Positions 30,314-38,224 of a stretch of DNA of 38,224 nt are shown here, piece after piece. The position numbers and the translations under genes were made by a program. Origin of the DNA: Ruminococcus sp. CAG:488 (GTDB lineage: Bacteria; Bacillota; Clostridia; Oscillospirales; Acutalibacteraceae); NCBI GenBank assembly GCA_000434055.1, contig HF999643.1:67971-106194 (forward strand). The letters run 5' to 3'. The notes under the pieces were generated by a model. The model ran no database searches and was not told the DNA's origin. It worked only from the letters and a program-made list of their open reading frames with translations. Each line of letters opens with the position of its first letter. Position 1 is the stretch's first letter.

Positions 30314-31891
30314 ATGGATAACAAAGAAAGAAAAGACACTTTGGAAAACATGGATGAATTCAATCAGAAGTATAACCACTATCTTTCCGAAGATGAGGAA
30401 ACTCAAATTGTTCCCGTTCCCCACTTTGAAAAAAACGACGGGATTGAAGATGTCAGCTCGTACAGTGAGGATGTTAATGCAGAGGATCCCGATTTTGATG
30501 CAGACAGTGACGATGAGCCGACTTTGGAAAAGAAAGAGAATTTCTTCACAAAGAATAAGTACAAGAACACAAAAATAATTGCCCTTTGCCTTGTAATTGT
30601 TTTCCTGCTCGGCATCGGCGCCGGTTTAGTTTGGATCTACGTTTCAACAAAGAGCAAGGGCTACGGCGACGACGGAATTGACTATAACAAAATTGACAAA
30701 AATTATCTTGTTGATGATAATACCCAGTTTAAGGTTATGGGCGATATTGATGCCGACTCGCTCAACGCTTTCCTCTATCAGTGGGCAAACAACGGCGGAG
30801 ATAAGATGTCGAACAAGAATATTATAAATGTTCTTCTTTGCGGCGTTGACAGCGAATTTAATCTTTGCGACTCGCAGATACTTATTTCCATCGACAAGAA
30901 AAACGAAAAGATTACAATGGTTTCTTTCCTTCGAGACAGCTGGACATATATCAGAATGCCCAAGGAGGACGGAACGTATTATGACGAATACGAAAAGATA
31001 AATGCCGCTTATCACGGCGGTCCGAAAACTCTTTTACAGACCATTGAAAACAATTATAAAATTAAAATTGACCAGTATATAGTGGTTGACTTCAAGTCAT
31101 TCCCGAAGGTAATTGATGCAATCGGCGGGGTAACGGTCGATGTTCAGGACTATGAGGCAGATTATATCAGAAGAACGTCGTCTCAGACTAATTTTCCTTA
31201 TGGCACGGCAAAGTTGAACGGCAAGCAGGCGCTTATCTACAGCCGAATCCGTCATTGTGACGACGACAGCGACCTCAGCCGTACAAGACGTCAGAGATCT
31301 GTTATCAAGTCGCTCATCAACCAGGCAAAAAAAGCCTCTAACGGCCAGCTTGTTAACGCCTATAAGCAGGTAACGGGTTATCTCAGGACCGGATATACAC
31401 AGAAAGAGGTTCTTTCTCTTATCGCAACGGCTTATTCGCATAATTGGATGGATTTTGAAATCAAGGAATACATTATGCCCAATGAAGATTATGTTGAAAG
31501 AATCGGCGGTTACATCAATTCTTCAACATGGGCTTGGACAGTTGACTATCCTCTCTGTGCTCAGAGACTTCAAAAACTTCTTTACGGTAAAACGAACATT
31601 GTCCTTGCCGCAGACCGCGTCAGCCCGCTTGACTCGGTATCAAACAGACGAGACACTACTACGGACAGCAGCTCGGGCAATTCATCGTCGGGAGATTATT
31701 CAAACGATAATAACGATAACGGCTATGTTGAGCCGGATGTCCCCGATATTGAACCGGTAACTGAGGAACCCACTGCGGCACCGGAGGAGCCTGTAACCGA
31801 TGAACCGTCACCGGAGGAGCCGGAAGAGCCGACTGCTGCAAACGAAGAAAACGACCGTAGATTTACTCTTTTCGACCGCAGCAACGACTGA
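30314..31891 (+). CDS. LytR-CpsA-Psr (LCP) family cell-wall glycopolymer ligase (first copy)
   Basis: LCP enzymes attach teichoic acids or capsule polymers to peptidoglycan. The acidic cytoplasmic N-terminus (~85 aa) is followed by one membrane helix (88-110) and the extracellular LCP domain: INVLLCGVD at 171, CDSQILISID with D187, SFLRDSW with R207, and the Arg-rich SRIRHCDDDSDLSRTRRQR. A Ser/Asn then Glu/Pro-rich tail of ~75 residues ends the protein. The start is ATG 30314, with GGAG at 30302-30305; the longer frame from 30239 begins inside the preceding terminator. The protein is 525 aa. Confidence 0.92.
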   Translation: MDNKERKDTLENMDEFNQKYNHYLSEDEETQIVPVPHFEKNDGIEDVSSYSEDVNAEDPDFDADSDDEPTLEKKENFFTKNKYKNTKIIALCLVIVFLLGIGAGLVWIYVSTKSKGYGDDGIDYNKIDKNYLVDDNTQFKVMGDIDADSLNAFLYQWANNGGDKMSNKNIINVLLCGVDSEFNLCDSQILISIDKKNEKITMVSFLRDSWTYIRMPKEDGTYYDEYEKINAAYHGGPKTLLQTIENNYKIKIDQYIVVDFKSFPKVIDAIGGVTVDVQDYEADYIRRTSSQTNFPYGTAKLNGKQALIYSRIRHCDDDSDLSRTRRQRSVIKSLINQAKKASNGQLVNAYKQVTGYLRTGYTQKEVLSLIATAYSHNWMDFEIKEYIMPNEDYVERIGGYINSSTWAWTVDYPLCAQRLQKLLYGKTNIVLAADRVSPLDSVSNRRDTTTDSSSGNSSSGDYSNDNNDNGYVEPDVPDIEPVTEEPTAAPEEPVTDEPSPEEPEEPTAANEENDRRFTLFDRSND

Positions 31892-31921
31892 AGCAAAATT
31901 TAAAATACATTTAAAATAATT

Positions 31922-31958
31922 ACAGGACAGAAGCAATTTGCCTCTGTCCTGTTTTTTT
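31922..31958 (+). terminator. Intrinsic terminator between two convergent LCP genes
   Basis: ACAGGACAGA/TCTGTCCTGT (10 bp, with an inner GCA/TGC pair), then seven T residues. It lies 30 nt after the first LCP gene. Its T-run overlaps the stop codon of the convergent second LCP gene. Confidence 0.88.
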
Positions 31959-33090
31959 AAGATTCATATAAGAATTGATGCAATGCCGTTTTGTTCTCTT
32001 CAAGATCCGGAACAAGGACGTCCTGACCGTCAATCATTTCGCTCGAATAACCGTCATCGGTCGGAATTCTGAACTGATCGTTGCCGTATTTCAGCAAGGC
32101 TATTGCTCCGAAAGCTTTTAAAGTCATCTTGACCGGTGAAATATCCGTTGTAATAAGAGGAAGTACATCGCTCATAACCGAGAGCGTAGTAATCGGATTC
32201 TGAGAAACTATCTTTTTAAATATAGAATTCATTACCTTACGCTGACGCTGAGTTCTGTTAAAGTCGGAATCAAGATATCTGATTCTGCAATAAATAAGAG
32301 CATAATCTCCGTCGAGAATATTTTCTCCCGAATGTACATTTGCATGGCTTGTCTCATTGATGAAATCGGCTTCGTCTTCGGTAATTTCAACGCTTACTCC
32401 GCCGAGACCGTCGATAAGCTTTTCAAACATCTCAAAGTCAACCATCACATAATCGTTTATCGAAACGCCGAAATTCTCGTAAATTGTTTTCAGCAAAAGC
32501 TCCGCTCCGCCGTAGGAATAAGCTGCATTAAGCCGTCCGTCGTCATATCCGGGGATTGAAACCCACAAGTCACGCATGAATGATGTCATTTTGATTCTCT
32601 GATGCTCTTTATCTATTGTAACGAGAATCATTGAGTCGGAGCGTTGAGACGTTCCGTCCGATTTATCGCAGCCGATGAGAAGAACGTTATAATAATTCGG
32701 ATCCTCGGTGAAATTTAAGTTGCTGCTTTGAACATAATTTGTTTTTGCGCACATTGAATAAACATAACCGAAGCTGCCGACGGGAATAAGGGCAATGAGT
32801 AAAAGGAAGATAATAAACAGTGTTCCGCAGCCGCAACCGCAGCCTTTTTTCTTTTTCTTCTTTTTCTTTTCGTTTTTGCTTTTTTTGTCTGAGCCCTTTC
32901 CGCTATCCTGCCTCGGAGGAATCTCCCCGTTTTGGTAGCTCTCAAAGGTTCCGAGCCGCTCCTGATTTTTAATTATTTCTTCGTATTTTTGCTGATTAAG
33001 TCTGTCTTGAAAGTCTTTTTCGGACTGAGTGATCGGTATTTCACCCGTATCGTCCCTCTTTTTATAGTTTTTAAAATAAATATCGCTCAT
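31957..33090 (-). CDS. LytR-CpsA-Psr (LCP) family cell-wall glycopolymer ligase (second copy)
   Basis: 377-aa LCP protein convergent with the first. The cytoplasmic N-terminus (1-82) ends in eight lysines (75-82) immediately followed by GCGCGCG (83-89). The membrane helix follows (~90-112). LCP motifs are NVLLIGCDKSD, QRSDSMILVTID, SFMRDLWVSIPG and CRIRYLDSDFNRTQRQR. It lacks the long acidic C-terminal tail of the first copy. The ribosome site AGAAGGTG precedes the ATG. The two differ enough to suggest distinct glycopolymer substrates. Confidence 0.92.
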   Translation of the reverse strand: MSDIYFKNYKKRDDTGEIPITQSEKDFQDRLNQQKYEEIIKNQERLGTFESYQNGEIPPRQDSGKGSDKKSKNEKKKKKKKKGCGCGCGTLFIIFLLLIALIPVGSFGYVYSMCAKTNYVQSSNLNFTEDPNYYNVLLIGCDKSDGTSQRSDSMILVTIDKEHQRIKMTSFMRDLWVSIPGYDDGRLNAAYSYGGAELLLKTIYENFGVSINDYVMVDFEMFEKLIDGLGGVSVEITEDEADFINETSHANVHSGENILDGDYALIYCRIRYLDSDFNRTQRQRKVMNSIFKKIVSQNPITTLSVMSDVLPLITTDISPVKMTLKAFGAIALLKYGNDQFRIPTDDGYSSEMIDGQDVLVPDLEENKTALHQFLYES

Positions 33091-33111
33091 TTTTTCACCT
33101 TCTAATGCAAT

Positions 33112-33140
33112 ATTTTACTATATCTTTTCTTTTTTTACAA
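33112..33140 (-). promoter_or_regulatory. Promoter of the second LCP gene
   Basis: On the minus strand TTGTAA (33140-33135) and TAAAAT (33117-33112) are separated by 17 bp. It lies back-to-back with the rnpB promoter. Confidence 0.5.
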
Positions 33141-33169
33141 GAGTTTTGAAAAATATATGAGCGTTTTAA

Positions 33170-33198
33170 TTGACTTTTATTACATTTTAAATTAAAAT
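33170..33198 (+). promoter_or_regulatory. Promoter of rnpB
   Basis: TTGACT (33170-33175), 17-bp spacer, TAAAAT (33193-33198). The start is expected near 33205, some 15 nt before the RNase P RNA helix P1. Confidence 0.75.
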
Positions 33199-33219
33199 AT
33201 ATGGGTAATCGTTGATTAT

Positions 33220-33553
33220 CATACAAGCAGGTTGGGCAGTTGCATGCATTTTGCATGAGGAAAGTCCGAGCCCCATAGAGCAGAATAACGGCTAACGGCC
33301 GCCGAGGGTAACCTTAGGGACAGTGCAACAGAGATATACCGCCGCTTCAGCGGTAAGGGTGGAAAGGCGAGGTAAGAGCTCACCGATCGCGTGGAAACAT
33401 TGCGATCCTGTAAACCCTATTCGGGGCAACACCGACCGATTAGGCTTGCTCGGCCTATTATTTCGAAGGGTGGCTTGAGCTGTGGAGTAATTCACAGACT
33501 GGATAGATAATTGCCTTAAATGACAGAACTCGGCTTACAGACCTGCTTGTATG
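33220..33553 (+). ncRNA. rnpB: RNase P RNA
   Basis: Catalytic RNA of RNase P. Helix P1 joins CATACAAGCAGGT (33220) to ACCTGCTTGTATG (33541-33553). The universal core is plain: GAGGAAAGTCCGAGC near the 5' end, AGGGTGGAAAGGCGAGGTAAG in the middle, then GATAGATAATTGCC and GACAGAACTCGGCTTACAGA near the 3' end. Length is ~334 nt, probably type A, though I did not fold it fully. P1 can be extended outward (GTTGA at 33211 with TCAAC near 33559), so the exact mature ends are uncertain. Confidence 0.96.
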
Positions 33554-33584
33554 AAAGTCAACGATTTTTGCAATGCTTCTTAAT

Positions 33585-33612
33585 TTGTACAGTATTGCCT
33601 TAACATTATATT
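33585..33612 (+). promoter_or_regulatory. Possible promoter of the 33646 gene
   Basis: TTGTAC (33585-33590), 16-bp spacer, TATATT (33607-33612). A start near 33619 would lie inside the 5' arm of the hairpin at 33613. Confidence 0.4.
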
Positions 33613-33638
33613 CCTCACTGAATATTATATCAGTGAGG
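33613..33638 (+). promoter_or_regulatory. Hairpin burying the ribosome site of the 33646 gene
   Basis: CCTCACTGA (33613-33621) pairs perfectly with TCAGTGAGG (33630-33638) around an 8-nt loop. The ribosome site GAGGTGA (33635-33641) is mostly within the 3' arm. It may also stop read-through from rnpB, although only TTTT at 33642 follows. Confidence 0.65.
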
Positions 33639-33645
33639 TGATTTT

Positions 33646-33996
33646 ATGCAAAATGCTTTTGTCTGCGGTATTGTTGCGGCTTTGAGCTTTATCGGCTTTG
33701 TTTGTATAATTTATTTTATTATGCTTTGTTTTTACCGTCCAAAGGGCAACAGCAGCTATATAATCAAGATTCCGTCGAAAATCGACAGGGGAGAGGCTGA
33801 AAGCCTGATTTACGGTGCATATTTAAAAAAGATGATTTTCGGCGATCTTATTTTTGATGATATTATTATTGACAGGAGCGAGCTTTCCGATGAAGAAAAA
33901 GAGCTTGTTGATATTTTAATAAACGAAACGGATATATACATAAATATAATTGACGCCGAAAACGACAGTGAGGAAAAAGATGAACGACAACCTTGA
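33646..33996 (+). CDS. Small single-pass membrane protein of unknown function
   Basis: 116 aa. One hydrophobic helix at residues ~6-29 (VAALSFIGFVCIIYFIMLCF) is followed by a basic stop (YRPKG). A soluble, acidic domain of ~85 residues follows, rich in Ile/Asp/Glu (DLIFDDIIIDRSELSDEEKE). I do not recognise the family. GAGGTGA precedes the ATG but is held in a hairpin. The last 17 nt overlap the start of recD2, so the two are probably coupled. The soluble part is predicted cytoplasmic by the positive-inside rule. Confidence 0.72.
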   Translation: MQNAFVCGIVAALSFIGFVCIIYFIMLCFYRPKGNSSYIIKIPSKIDRGEAESLIYGAYLKKMIFGDLIFDDIIIDRSELSDEEKELVDILINETDIYINIIDAENDSEEKDERQP

Positions 33997-36184
33997 GGAA
34001 ATCCACGGATATGTTGAAGAGCTTGTTTTCCGTAAGCCTGAGAACGGGTTTACGGTTCTTGAGCTGTCCACCGAAGAGGAATACATAACCGTTGTCGGAG
34101 TTCTTCCCGAGGTCAATGTCGGCGAGGAGCTTAAGCTCAGAGGGTCATGGAGCATTCATCAGACCTTCGGCAAGCAATTCAGAGCCGAGCTTTGTGAACG
34201 TTCGCTCCCGTCCACCGCAGCCGATCTTTACCGTTACCTTGCTTCGGGAGCGGTTAAAGGAATCGGATCGAAAACGGCTCAGAAAATTATTGAACGTTTT
34301 GGCGATGAAGCCTTTGAGGTGCTTGAAAAGCACCCGAAATCATTGGCACTGATCAACGGAATATCCCTCTCGAAAGCGGAGAAGATTTGTCAGGCTTTTA
34401 ATGAGCAATTCTCTGTCAGGCAGGTTATGATTGCGCTTGAGCGACTCGGTCTGACAGCTTCGGAATGCTTGAAAATTTACCGGCTTTACGGTGCAAATTC
34501 CGTTGAAGTTGTTGAGATGAACCCGTATGTGCTTTGCGGCGAGGGCATCGGCATAGGCTTTGAAAGAGCCGAGCAGATAGCCGATGAAATGGATGTCAAG
34601 CCTGCACCCGAATTCAGAATTCAGGCAGGCGTTATGCACGTTATAAAGCATAATCTAAGAAACGGTCATACCTGTTTGCCCCGTGAAAAGGTTATTGCTC
34701 CGTCAATCGGACTTCTTGATACAAATTCCGATGAGATAGAAAAGGCAATTGATTCGCTTCTTGACGGTCATAAGCTTGAACATTTCATAATGAATCAAAA
34801 AGAGTTTATTGCGCTTTTTAAGATATATTCGGACGAGCTTTCCGCCTCGGAAAGAATCAAGGTTTTTCTTAAATTTCCGCCTGCGGGAAAACCGACCCTT
34901 TTGCAGGATATTGAAAACATTGAACGTGACGAATGTATAGTTTATGACGAAAAGCAGAAAGAAGCAATTATAAAAGCGATAGATAAAGGAATACTTATTC
35001 TGACGGGCGGTCCCGGAACGGGAAAAACGACAACTCTCAACGGTATTTTGAAGCTTTTTGAGCGTGACGGACTTGAGGTTGTGCTTGCCGCACCTACGGG
35101 TCGAGCTGCCAAAAGAATGAGCGAAATAACGGGCAGAGAAGCGAAAACGATTCATCGCCTTCTTGAGGTTGAGTGGGATAAGAACGATAACCCTCATTTT
35201 AAGCATGATATGCAAGATCCGCTGAAGGCCGATGCCGTTATTGTGGACGAGCTTTCCATGGTTGATATTACTCTTTTTTCAAGCCTTTTGAATGCTCTGC
35301 CGCTCGGCTGCCGTCTGATAATGGTCGGCGATTCCGATCAGCTTCCCGCCGTCGGCGCCGGCAATGTTCTGCATGATTTGATTGAATCGAAGACCTTGCC
35401 CGTAGTCGAGCTGAAAAAGGTTTTTCGTCAGGCAATGAAAAGCCGAATAGTTACAAATGCACATGACATTGTTGCCGGTAAAATGCCCGACCTTGAAACA
35501 AAAGATAACGACTTTTTCTTTATGAAAAGAACATCTCCGGCATCTGTAGTAAGTACAATTTCCGAGCTTTGCTCAAAGAGACTGCCTAAGGCTTATGACT
35601 TCGATTCCATAAATGATATTCAGGTTCTTTGTCCGTCGAGAAAAGGTGAGTGCGGAAGCGTTAACATCAATAAAATGCTTCAATATGTGCTGAATCCTCC
35701 TTCAAAAAACAAGCGGGAGGTCACGCTTGCCGGAAAAACGCTTCGTGAGGGCGACAAGGTAATGCAAATTAAGAATAATTATGATATTCTATGGACAAAG
35801 GGTAACGACGAGGGCAGCGGAATTTTTAACGGAGACATAGGTATAATTGAAAAAATCGACTGTGTTTCCTCTGCGTTCTCAGTAAATTTTGAGGACAGAA
35901 TAGCTGTTTATTCTTTTGAAAACGCCAATGAGATCGAGCACGCCTACGCCGTGACCGTGCACAAGAGTCAGGGCAACGAGTTCAAGGCGGTCGTTATGCC
36001 CGTGTTCAATGTTGTGCCGAATCTCTGTTACAGAAATCTTCTTTATACGGCGGTAACAAGAGCAAAAAATATCATGGTTCTTGTCGGCTCGGCAGATGTT
36101 GTATATAACATGACAATGAATAACAGCAGAACGAAAAGATATACCGCACTTAAATACTTTTTAACGGAAGCGGAGGACGATTAA
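33980..36184 (+). CDS. recD2: ATP-dependent 5'-3' DNA helicase RecD2
   Basis: RecD-like helicase that works without RecBC. N-terminal OB-like region (1-75), then helix-hairpin-helix segments (~90-180, e.g. VKGIGSKTAQKIIERFG), then the SF1B core: Walker A GGPGTGKT at 343-350, AAPTGRAAKRM, Walker B VIVDELSMVD, VGDSDQLPAVGAGNVL, and C-terminal YAVTVHKSQGNEF and YTAVTRAK. Length 734 aa matches RecD2 of Firmicutes. ATG 33980 has GAGG 6 nt upstream; an in-frame TTG 30 nt earlier lacks one. It is followed 1 nt later by comF. Confidence 0.95.
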   Translation: MNDNLEEIHGYVEELVFRKPENGFTVLELSTEEEYITVVGVLPEVNVGEELKLRGSWSIHQTFGKQFRAELCERSLPSTAADLYRYLASGAVKGIGSKTAQKIIERFGDEAFEVLEKHPKSLALINGISLSKAEKICQAFNEQFSVRQVMIALERLGLTASECLKIYRLYGANSVEVVEMNPYVLCGEGIGIGFERAEQIADEMDVKPAPEFRIQAGVMHVIKHNLRNGHTCLPREKVIAPSIGLLDTNSDEIEKAIDSLLDGHKLEHFIMNQKEFIALFKIYSDELSASERIKVFLKFPPAGKPTLLQDIENIERDECIVYDEKQKEAIIKAIDKGILILTGGPGTGKTTTLNGILKLFERDGLEVVLAAPTGRAAKRMSEITGREAKTIHRLLEVEWDKNDNPHFKHDMQDPLKADAVIVDELSMVDITLFSSLLNALPLGCRLIMVGDSDQLPAVGAGNVLHDLIESKTLPVVELKKVFRQAMKSRIVTNAHDIVAGKMPDLETKDNDFFFMKRTSPASVVSTISELCSKRLPKAYDFDSINDIQVLCPSRKGECGSVNINKMLQYVLNPPSKNKREVTLAGKTLREGDKVMQIKNNYDILWTKGNDEGSGIFNGDIGIIEKIDCVSSAFSVNFEDRIAVYSFENANEIEHAYAVTVHKSQGNEFKAVVMPVFNVVPNLCYRNLLYTAVTRAKNIMVLVGSADVVYNMTMNNSRTKRYTALKYFLTEAEDD

Positions 36185-36185
36185 G

Positions 36186-36914
36186 TTGGGACGTTTTAAG
36201 GACATTATGATCTTTCTTGTCTCAATGCTGTTTCCAAATCGCTGTATATTTTGCAATGAGCCGATTGATCCGTTTGACGATTATTGCGATAACTGTGCCG
36301 TAAATGTTCCTTTTATAAAGGGTGAAATATGCACTCGTTGCGGTGCTGCCGTCGCCGATTGTGTTTGTAACAAAAGGAAGTCGGTTTATTACGAGAAGGT
36401 CGCCGCCCCTTTATACTACGACGGAGATGTGAAAAGCTGTATTCACCGCTTCAAATTCAAAGATGACAGAATGACGGCGAAGCCGCTTGCAAAGCTTATG
36501 GCAAACACGCTACAAAATCATTTCGGCAATATTCATTTTGATTATGTGACATATATTCCGATGTATAAAAGCAAGGAGCGCAAGCGCGGATTCAATCAAA
36601 GCAGGTTGCTTGCCACGGAGATATCCAAGCTTTGCAATATTCCTTTAGCTGACGGACTTCTTGTCAAGCTTTATGATACCGACTGTCAGCACGACTGCAC
36701 CGGTCTTGAAAGAACAGGAAATCTAATCGGAGTTTTCGATGTTGATAAATCATTCGATATTGTCGATAAAACGATTTTATTGATAGATGATGTTAAAACA
36801 TCCGGCGCAACTCTCAATGAATGCGGAAAAATGTTGTATTTGAATGATGTAAAAATCGTAATTTGCTTGACTGCTGCAATCAGAAATAGTAAAATAGAAG
36901 AAACAAATGATTGA
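36186..36914 (+). CDS. comFC: ComF-family phosphoribosyltransferase-like protein
   Basis: 242 aa. N-terminal zinc-binding cysteines C20-x2-C23, C34-x2-C37 and C49-x2-C52 with C59/C61 are followed by a PRT fold. YIPMYKSKERKRGFNQS is the ComF signature and ILLIDDVKTSGAT the PRPP-binding loop. ComFC takes part in natural transformation in Bacillus and related bacteria; adjacency to recD2 fits a DNA-processing role. The TTG start begins 1 nt after the recD2 stop, with GGAGG inside recD2. Competence itself cannot be inferred, since ComF homologues occur in non-competent bacteria. Confidence 0.92.
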   Translation: MGRFKDIMIFLVSMLFPNRCIFCNEPIDPFDDYCDNCAVNVPFIKGEICTRCGAAVADCVCNKRKSVYYEKVAAPLYYDGDVKSCIHRFKFKDDRMTAKPLAKLMANTLQNHFGNIHFDYVTYIPMYKSKERKRGFNQSRLLATEISKLCNIPLADGLLVKLYDTDCQHDCTGLERTGNLIGVFDVDKSFDIVDKTILLIDDVKTSGATLNECGKMLYLNDVKIVICLTAAIRNSKIEETND

Positions 36915-36929
36915 TACGAGGTGTTGATT

Positions 36930-37496
36930 ATGAAAAACGGAATTAAAATTTTGATCGCTGTTGTTGCGGTTGTGCTCGTTCTTGTCGGCATTGTTGCCGG
37001 AGGCTATAATTCACTTGTTGATGCTCAGACTGCCGTCGAAACAAAGCAGGCGGATATTCAGACGCAGCTTCAGCGTCGTGCCGATCTTATACCAAACTTT
37101 GTTTCAACCGTTAAGGGCTATACAAAATATGAGCAGGAGACTCTCACAGCGGTTACAGAGGCAAGAAGCAAGGTTGGCAAGGCCGCTAATGCCGAGGCTC
37201 TTGCACAGGCAAGCGATGAGCTTGACAGGGCTATTTCCGTCTGGGTTAATGCTGTTACGGAAGCCTATCCTGACCTCAAGGCAAATTCGAATTATGTTGC
37301 GCTTCAGGATGAGCTTGCAGGCACGGAGAACAGAATAGCCGTTGCAAGAAAGGACTATAATGAAGCGGTTCAGAGTTATAATGCCGCTATTAAAAAGTTC
37401 CCGAAAAATATTCTTGCCGGAATGTTTGGATTTGAAAAGGCGGATTTCTTCAAGGCTGACGATAATTCGCAGACAGTTCCTAATGTGGAGTTTTAA
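36930..37496 (+). CDS. lemA: LemA-family membrane protein
   Basis: 188 aa. One N-terminal membrane helix (~6-25) is followed by a helical domain with the family hallmark YNSLVDAQTAVETKQADIQTQ and QRRADLIPNFVSTVKGY. RIAVARKDYNEAVQSYN and FPKNILAGMFGF close the domain. ATG 36930 has GAGGTG 6 nt upstream; an earlier in-frame GTG (36921) overlaps that site. The neighbouring TPM protein is a common LemA partner. The biochemical role of LemA is unsettled. Confidence 0.95.
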   Translation: MKNGIKILIAVVAVVLVLVGIVAGGYNSLVDAQTAVETKQADIQTQLQRRADLIPNFVSTVKGYTKYEQETLTAVTEARSKVGKAANAEALAQASDELDRAISVWVNAVTEAYPDLKANSNYVALQDELAGTENRIAVARKDYNEAVQSYNAAIKKFPKNILAGMFGFEKADFFKADDNSQTVPNVEF

Positions 37497-37499
37497 GTT

Positions 37500-38224
37500 A
37501 TGAAAAGAATTATTTCGGTTTTCTCCGTAATTCTTATATTATTTATTATATTTTCTTTTTCCGCTTCAGCCGCTAAAATTCCCAATGCAACAAAACATTT
37601 CTTCGTTAATGATTTTGCAAATGTAATTTCTAACGAGGACGAAGCGAAAATGCAGCAGCAGGGCGAGGCACTCTATAAGGCGTGCGGCGCTCAGGTTGTT
37701 GTTGCTACGGTCGGCAATACGGACGGAGAGGATATTGAGTCTTATTCCCTTGAGCTTGCACGTTCGTGGGGGATAGGCTCCAAGAATAACAATGACGGAA
37801 TACTGTTCCTTCTTTCTGTTGATGACAGAAAGGTGCGTATTGAGGTAGGCTACGGTCTCGAGGGTGCCTTGCCCGACAGCAAAACCGGAAGAATCCTCGA
37901 TACATACGGTATTGAGCACTTTAAGAAAAATGATTTTTCGACAGGTCTCACGGCTGTTTATGATTCGCTTGTCAATGAGGTATATATCGAAAAGAACCTT
38001 CAACCGGCGGAGGGGTATACTCCCATTTCCGAAGTTAAAGGTTCCGACAAAGATACCGACATCGGCTTCATTGTTGTTGCAGTTATTATTATTTTCAGCT
38101 TTCTGATGTCATTCAGAAAGAGACGGCGCGGCAAATATTACTCCGATTATGACGATACTTATCACGGCGGTTTCGGCGGAGGATTCTCGGGCGGAGGATT
38201 TTCCGGAGGAAGCAGCGGCGGCGG
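37500..38224 (+). CDS. TPM-domain (YgcG-like) membrane protein, 3' truncated by window
   Basis: The frame stays open to the last base, so the C-terminus is missing. A signal peptide (1-~24, ending SASA-A) leads into the TPM domain (~28-150): FVNDFANVISNEDEAKMQQQ, VVVATVGNTDG, NDGILFLLSVDDRKVRIEVG and GLEGALPDSKTGRI. A membrane helix (IGFIVVAVIIIFSFLMSF) and a basic stretch follow. A Gly/Ser-rich tail (GGFGGGFSGGGFSGG) comes next, as usual for YgcG proteins. GGAG lies inside the end of lemA, 9 nt before the ATG, so the pair is co-translated. Confidence 0.92.
   Translation, partial: MKRIISVFSVILILFIIFSFSASAAKIPNATKHFFVNDFANVISNEDEAKMQQQGEALYKACGAQVVVATVGNTDGEDIESYSLELARSWGIGSKNNNDGILFLLSVDDRKVRIEVGYGLEGALPDSKTGRILDTYGIEHFKKNDFSTGLTAVYDSLVNEVYIEKNLQPAEGYTPISEVKGSDKDTDIGFIVVAVIIIFSFLMSFRKRRRGKYYSDYDDTYHGGFGGGFSGGGFSGGSSGG

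Overview
The window looks like chromosomal DNA of a spore-forming, anaerobic member of the Clostridia, most likely a gut Oscillospirales/Ruminococcaceae-type bacterium. The reasons are a classical dnaA | rpmH-rnpA-yidD-yidC-jag neighbourhood, a SpoIIID sporulation regulator, strong GGAGG ribosome sites with frequent TTG/GTG starts, an iron-sulfur GltD-like oxidoreductase, and sigma-A type promoters with near-invariant 17-bp spacers. No phage, plasmid, transposase or CRISPR genes were found. Almost every gene belongs to a recognisable family. Genus-level assignment is not possible from this window alone.

Layout. 1-1029: 3' part of a GltD-like FAD/Fe-S oxidoreductase. 1223-5312: potABCD spermidine/putrescine ABC transporter, followed by a WG-repeat/SH3 lipoprotein (5357) and an RsuA-type pseudouridine synthase (6638). 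7569-10280: greA and a lysyl-tRNA synthetase carrying an extra C-terminal tRNA-binding domain. 10330-11199: an AT-rich metallophosphoesterase that looks acquired. 11478-13949 (minus): DapA-family aldolase, glycerophosphodiester phosphodiesterase and YlmH. 14132: tRNA-Lys. 14336-18256: a tight operon of two TIM-barrel sugar isomerase/epimerase-like proteins with metY and metA (O-acetylhomoserine route to methionine). 18413-21188: a membrane protein, spoIIID and asnB. 21209-21337: a palindromic MITE-like repeat, then a DUF4832-like secreted protein.

22760-27162 (minus) is the operon dnaA-ftsY-rdgB-yhbY-smpB-ssrA. The tmRNA begins only 3 nt after the smpB stop codon, and pieces of its 3' end are copied just downstream. 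27304-30211 (plus) is rpmH-rnpA-yidD-yidC-jag. Two convergent LCP cell-wall ligases follow (30314 plus, 31957 minus). Then come the RNase P RNA (33220), a small membrane protein, recD2, comF, lemA and a TPM-domain protein cut by the window end.

The most unusual points are: the smpB/ssrA abutment and the duplicated tmRNA tail; a tag reading frame with no obvious alanine resume codon; dnaA followed by ftsY with no dnaN and no recognisable DnaA boxes; two hairpins that bury a Shine-Dalgarno sequence and would form only in read-through transcripts; a LysRS-Trbp111 fusion; and a PotD anchored by a C-terminal membrane helix. I did not find an entirely new defence or mobile system.
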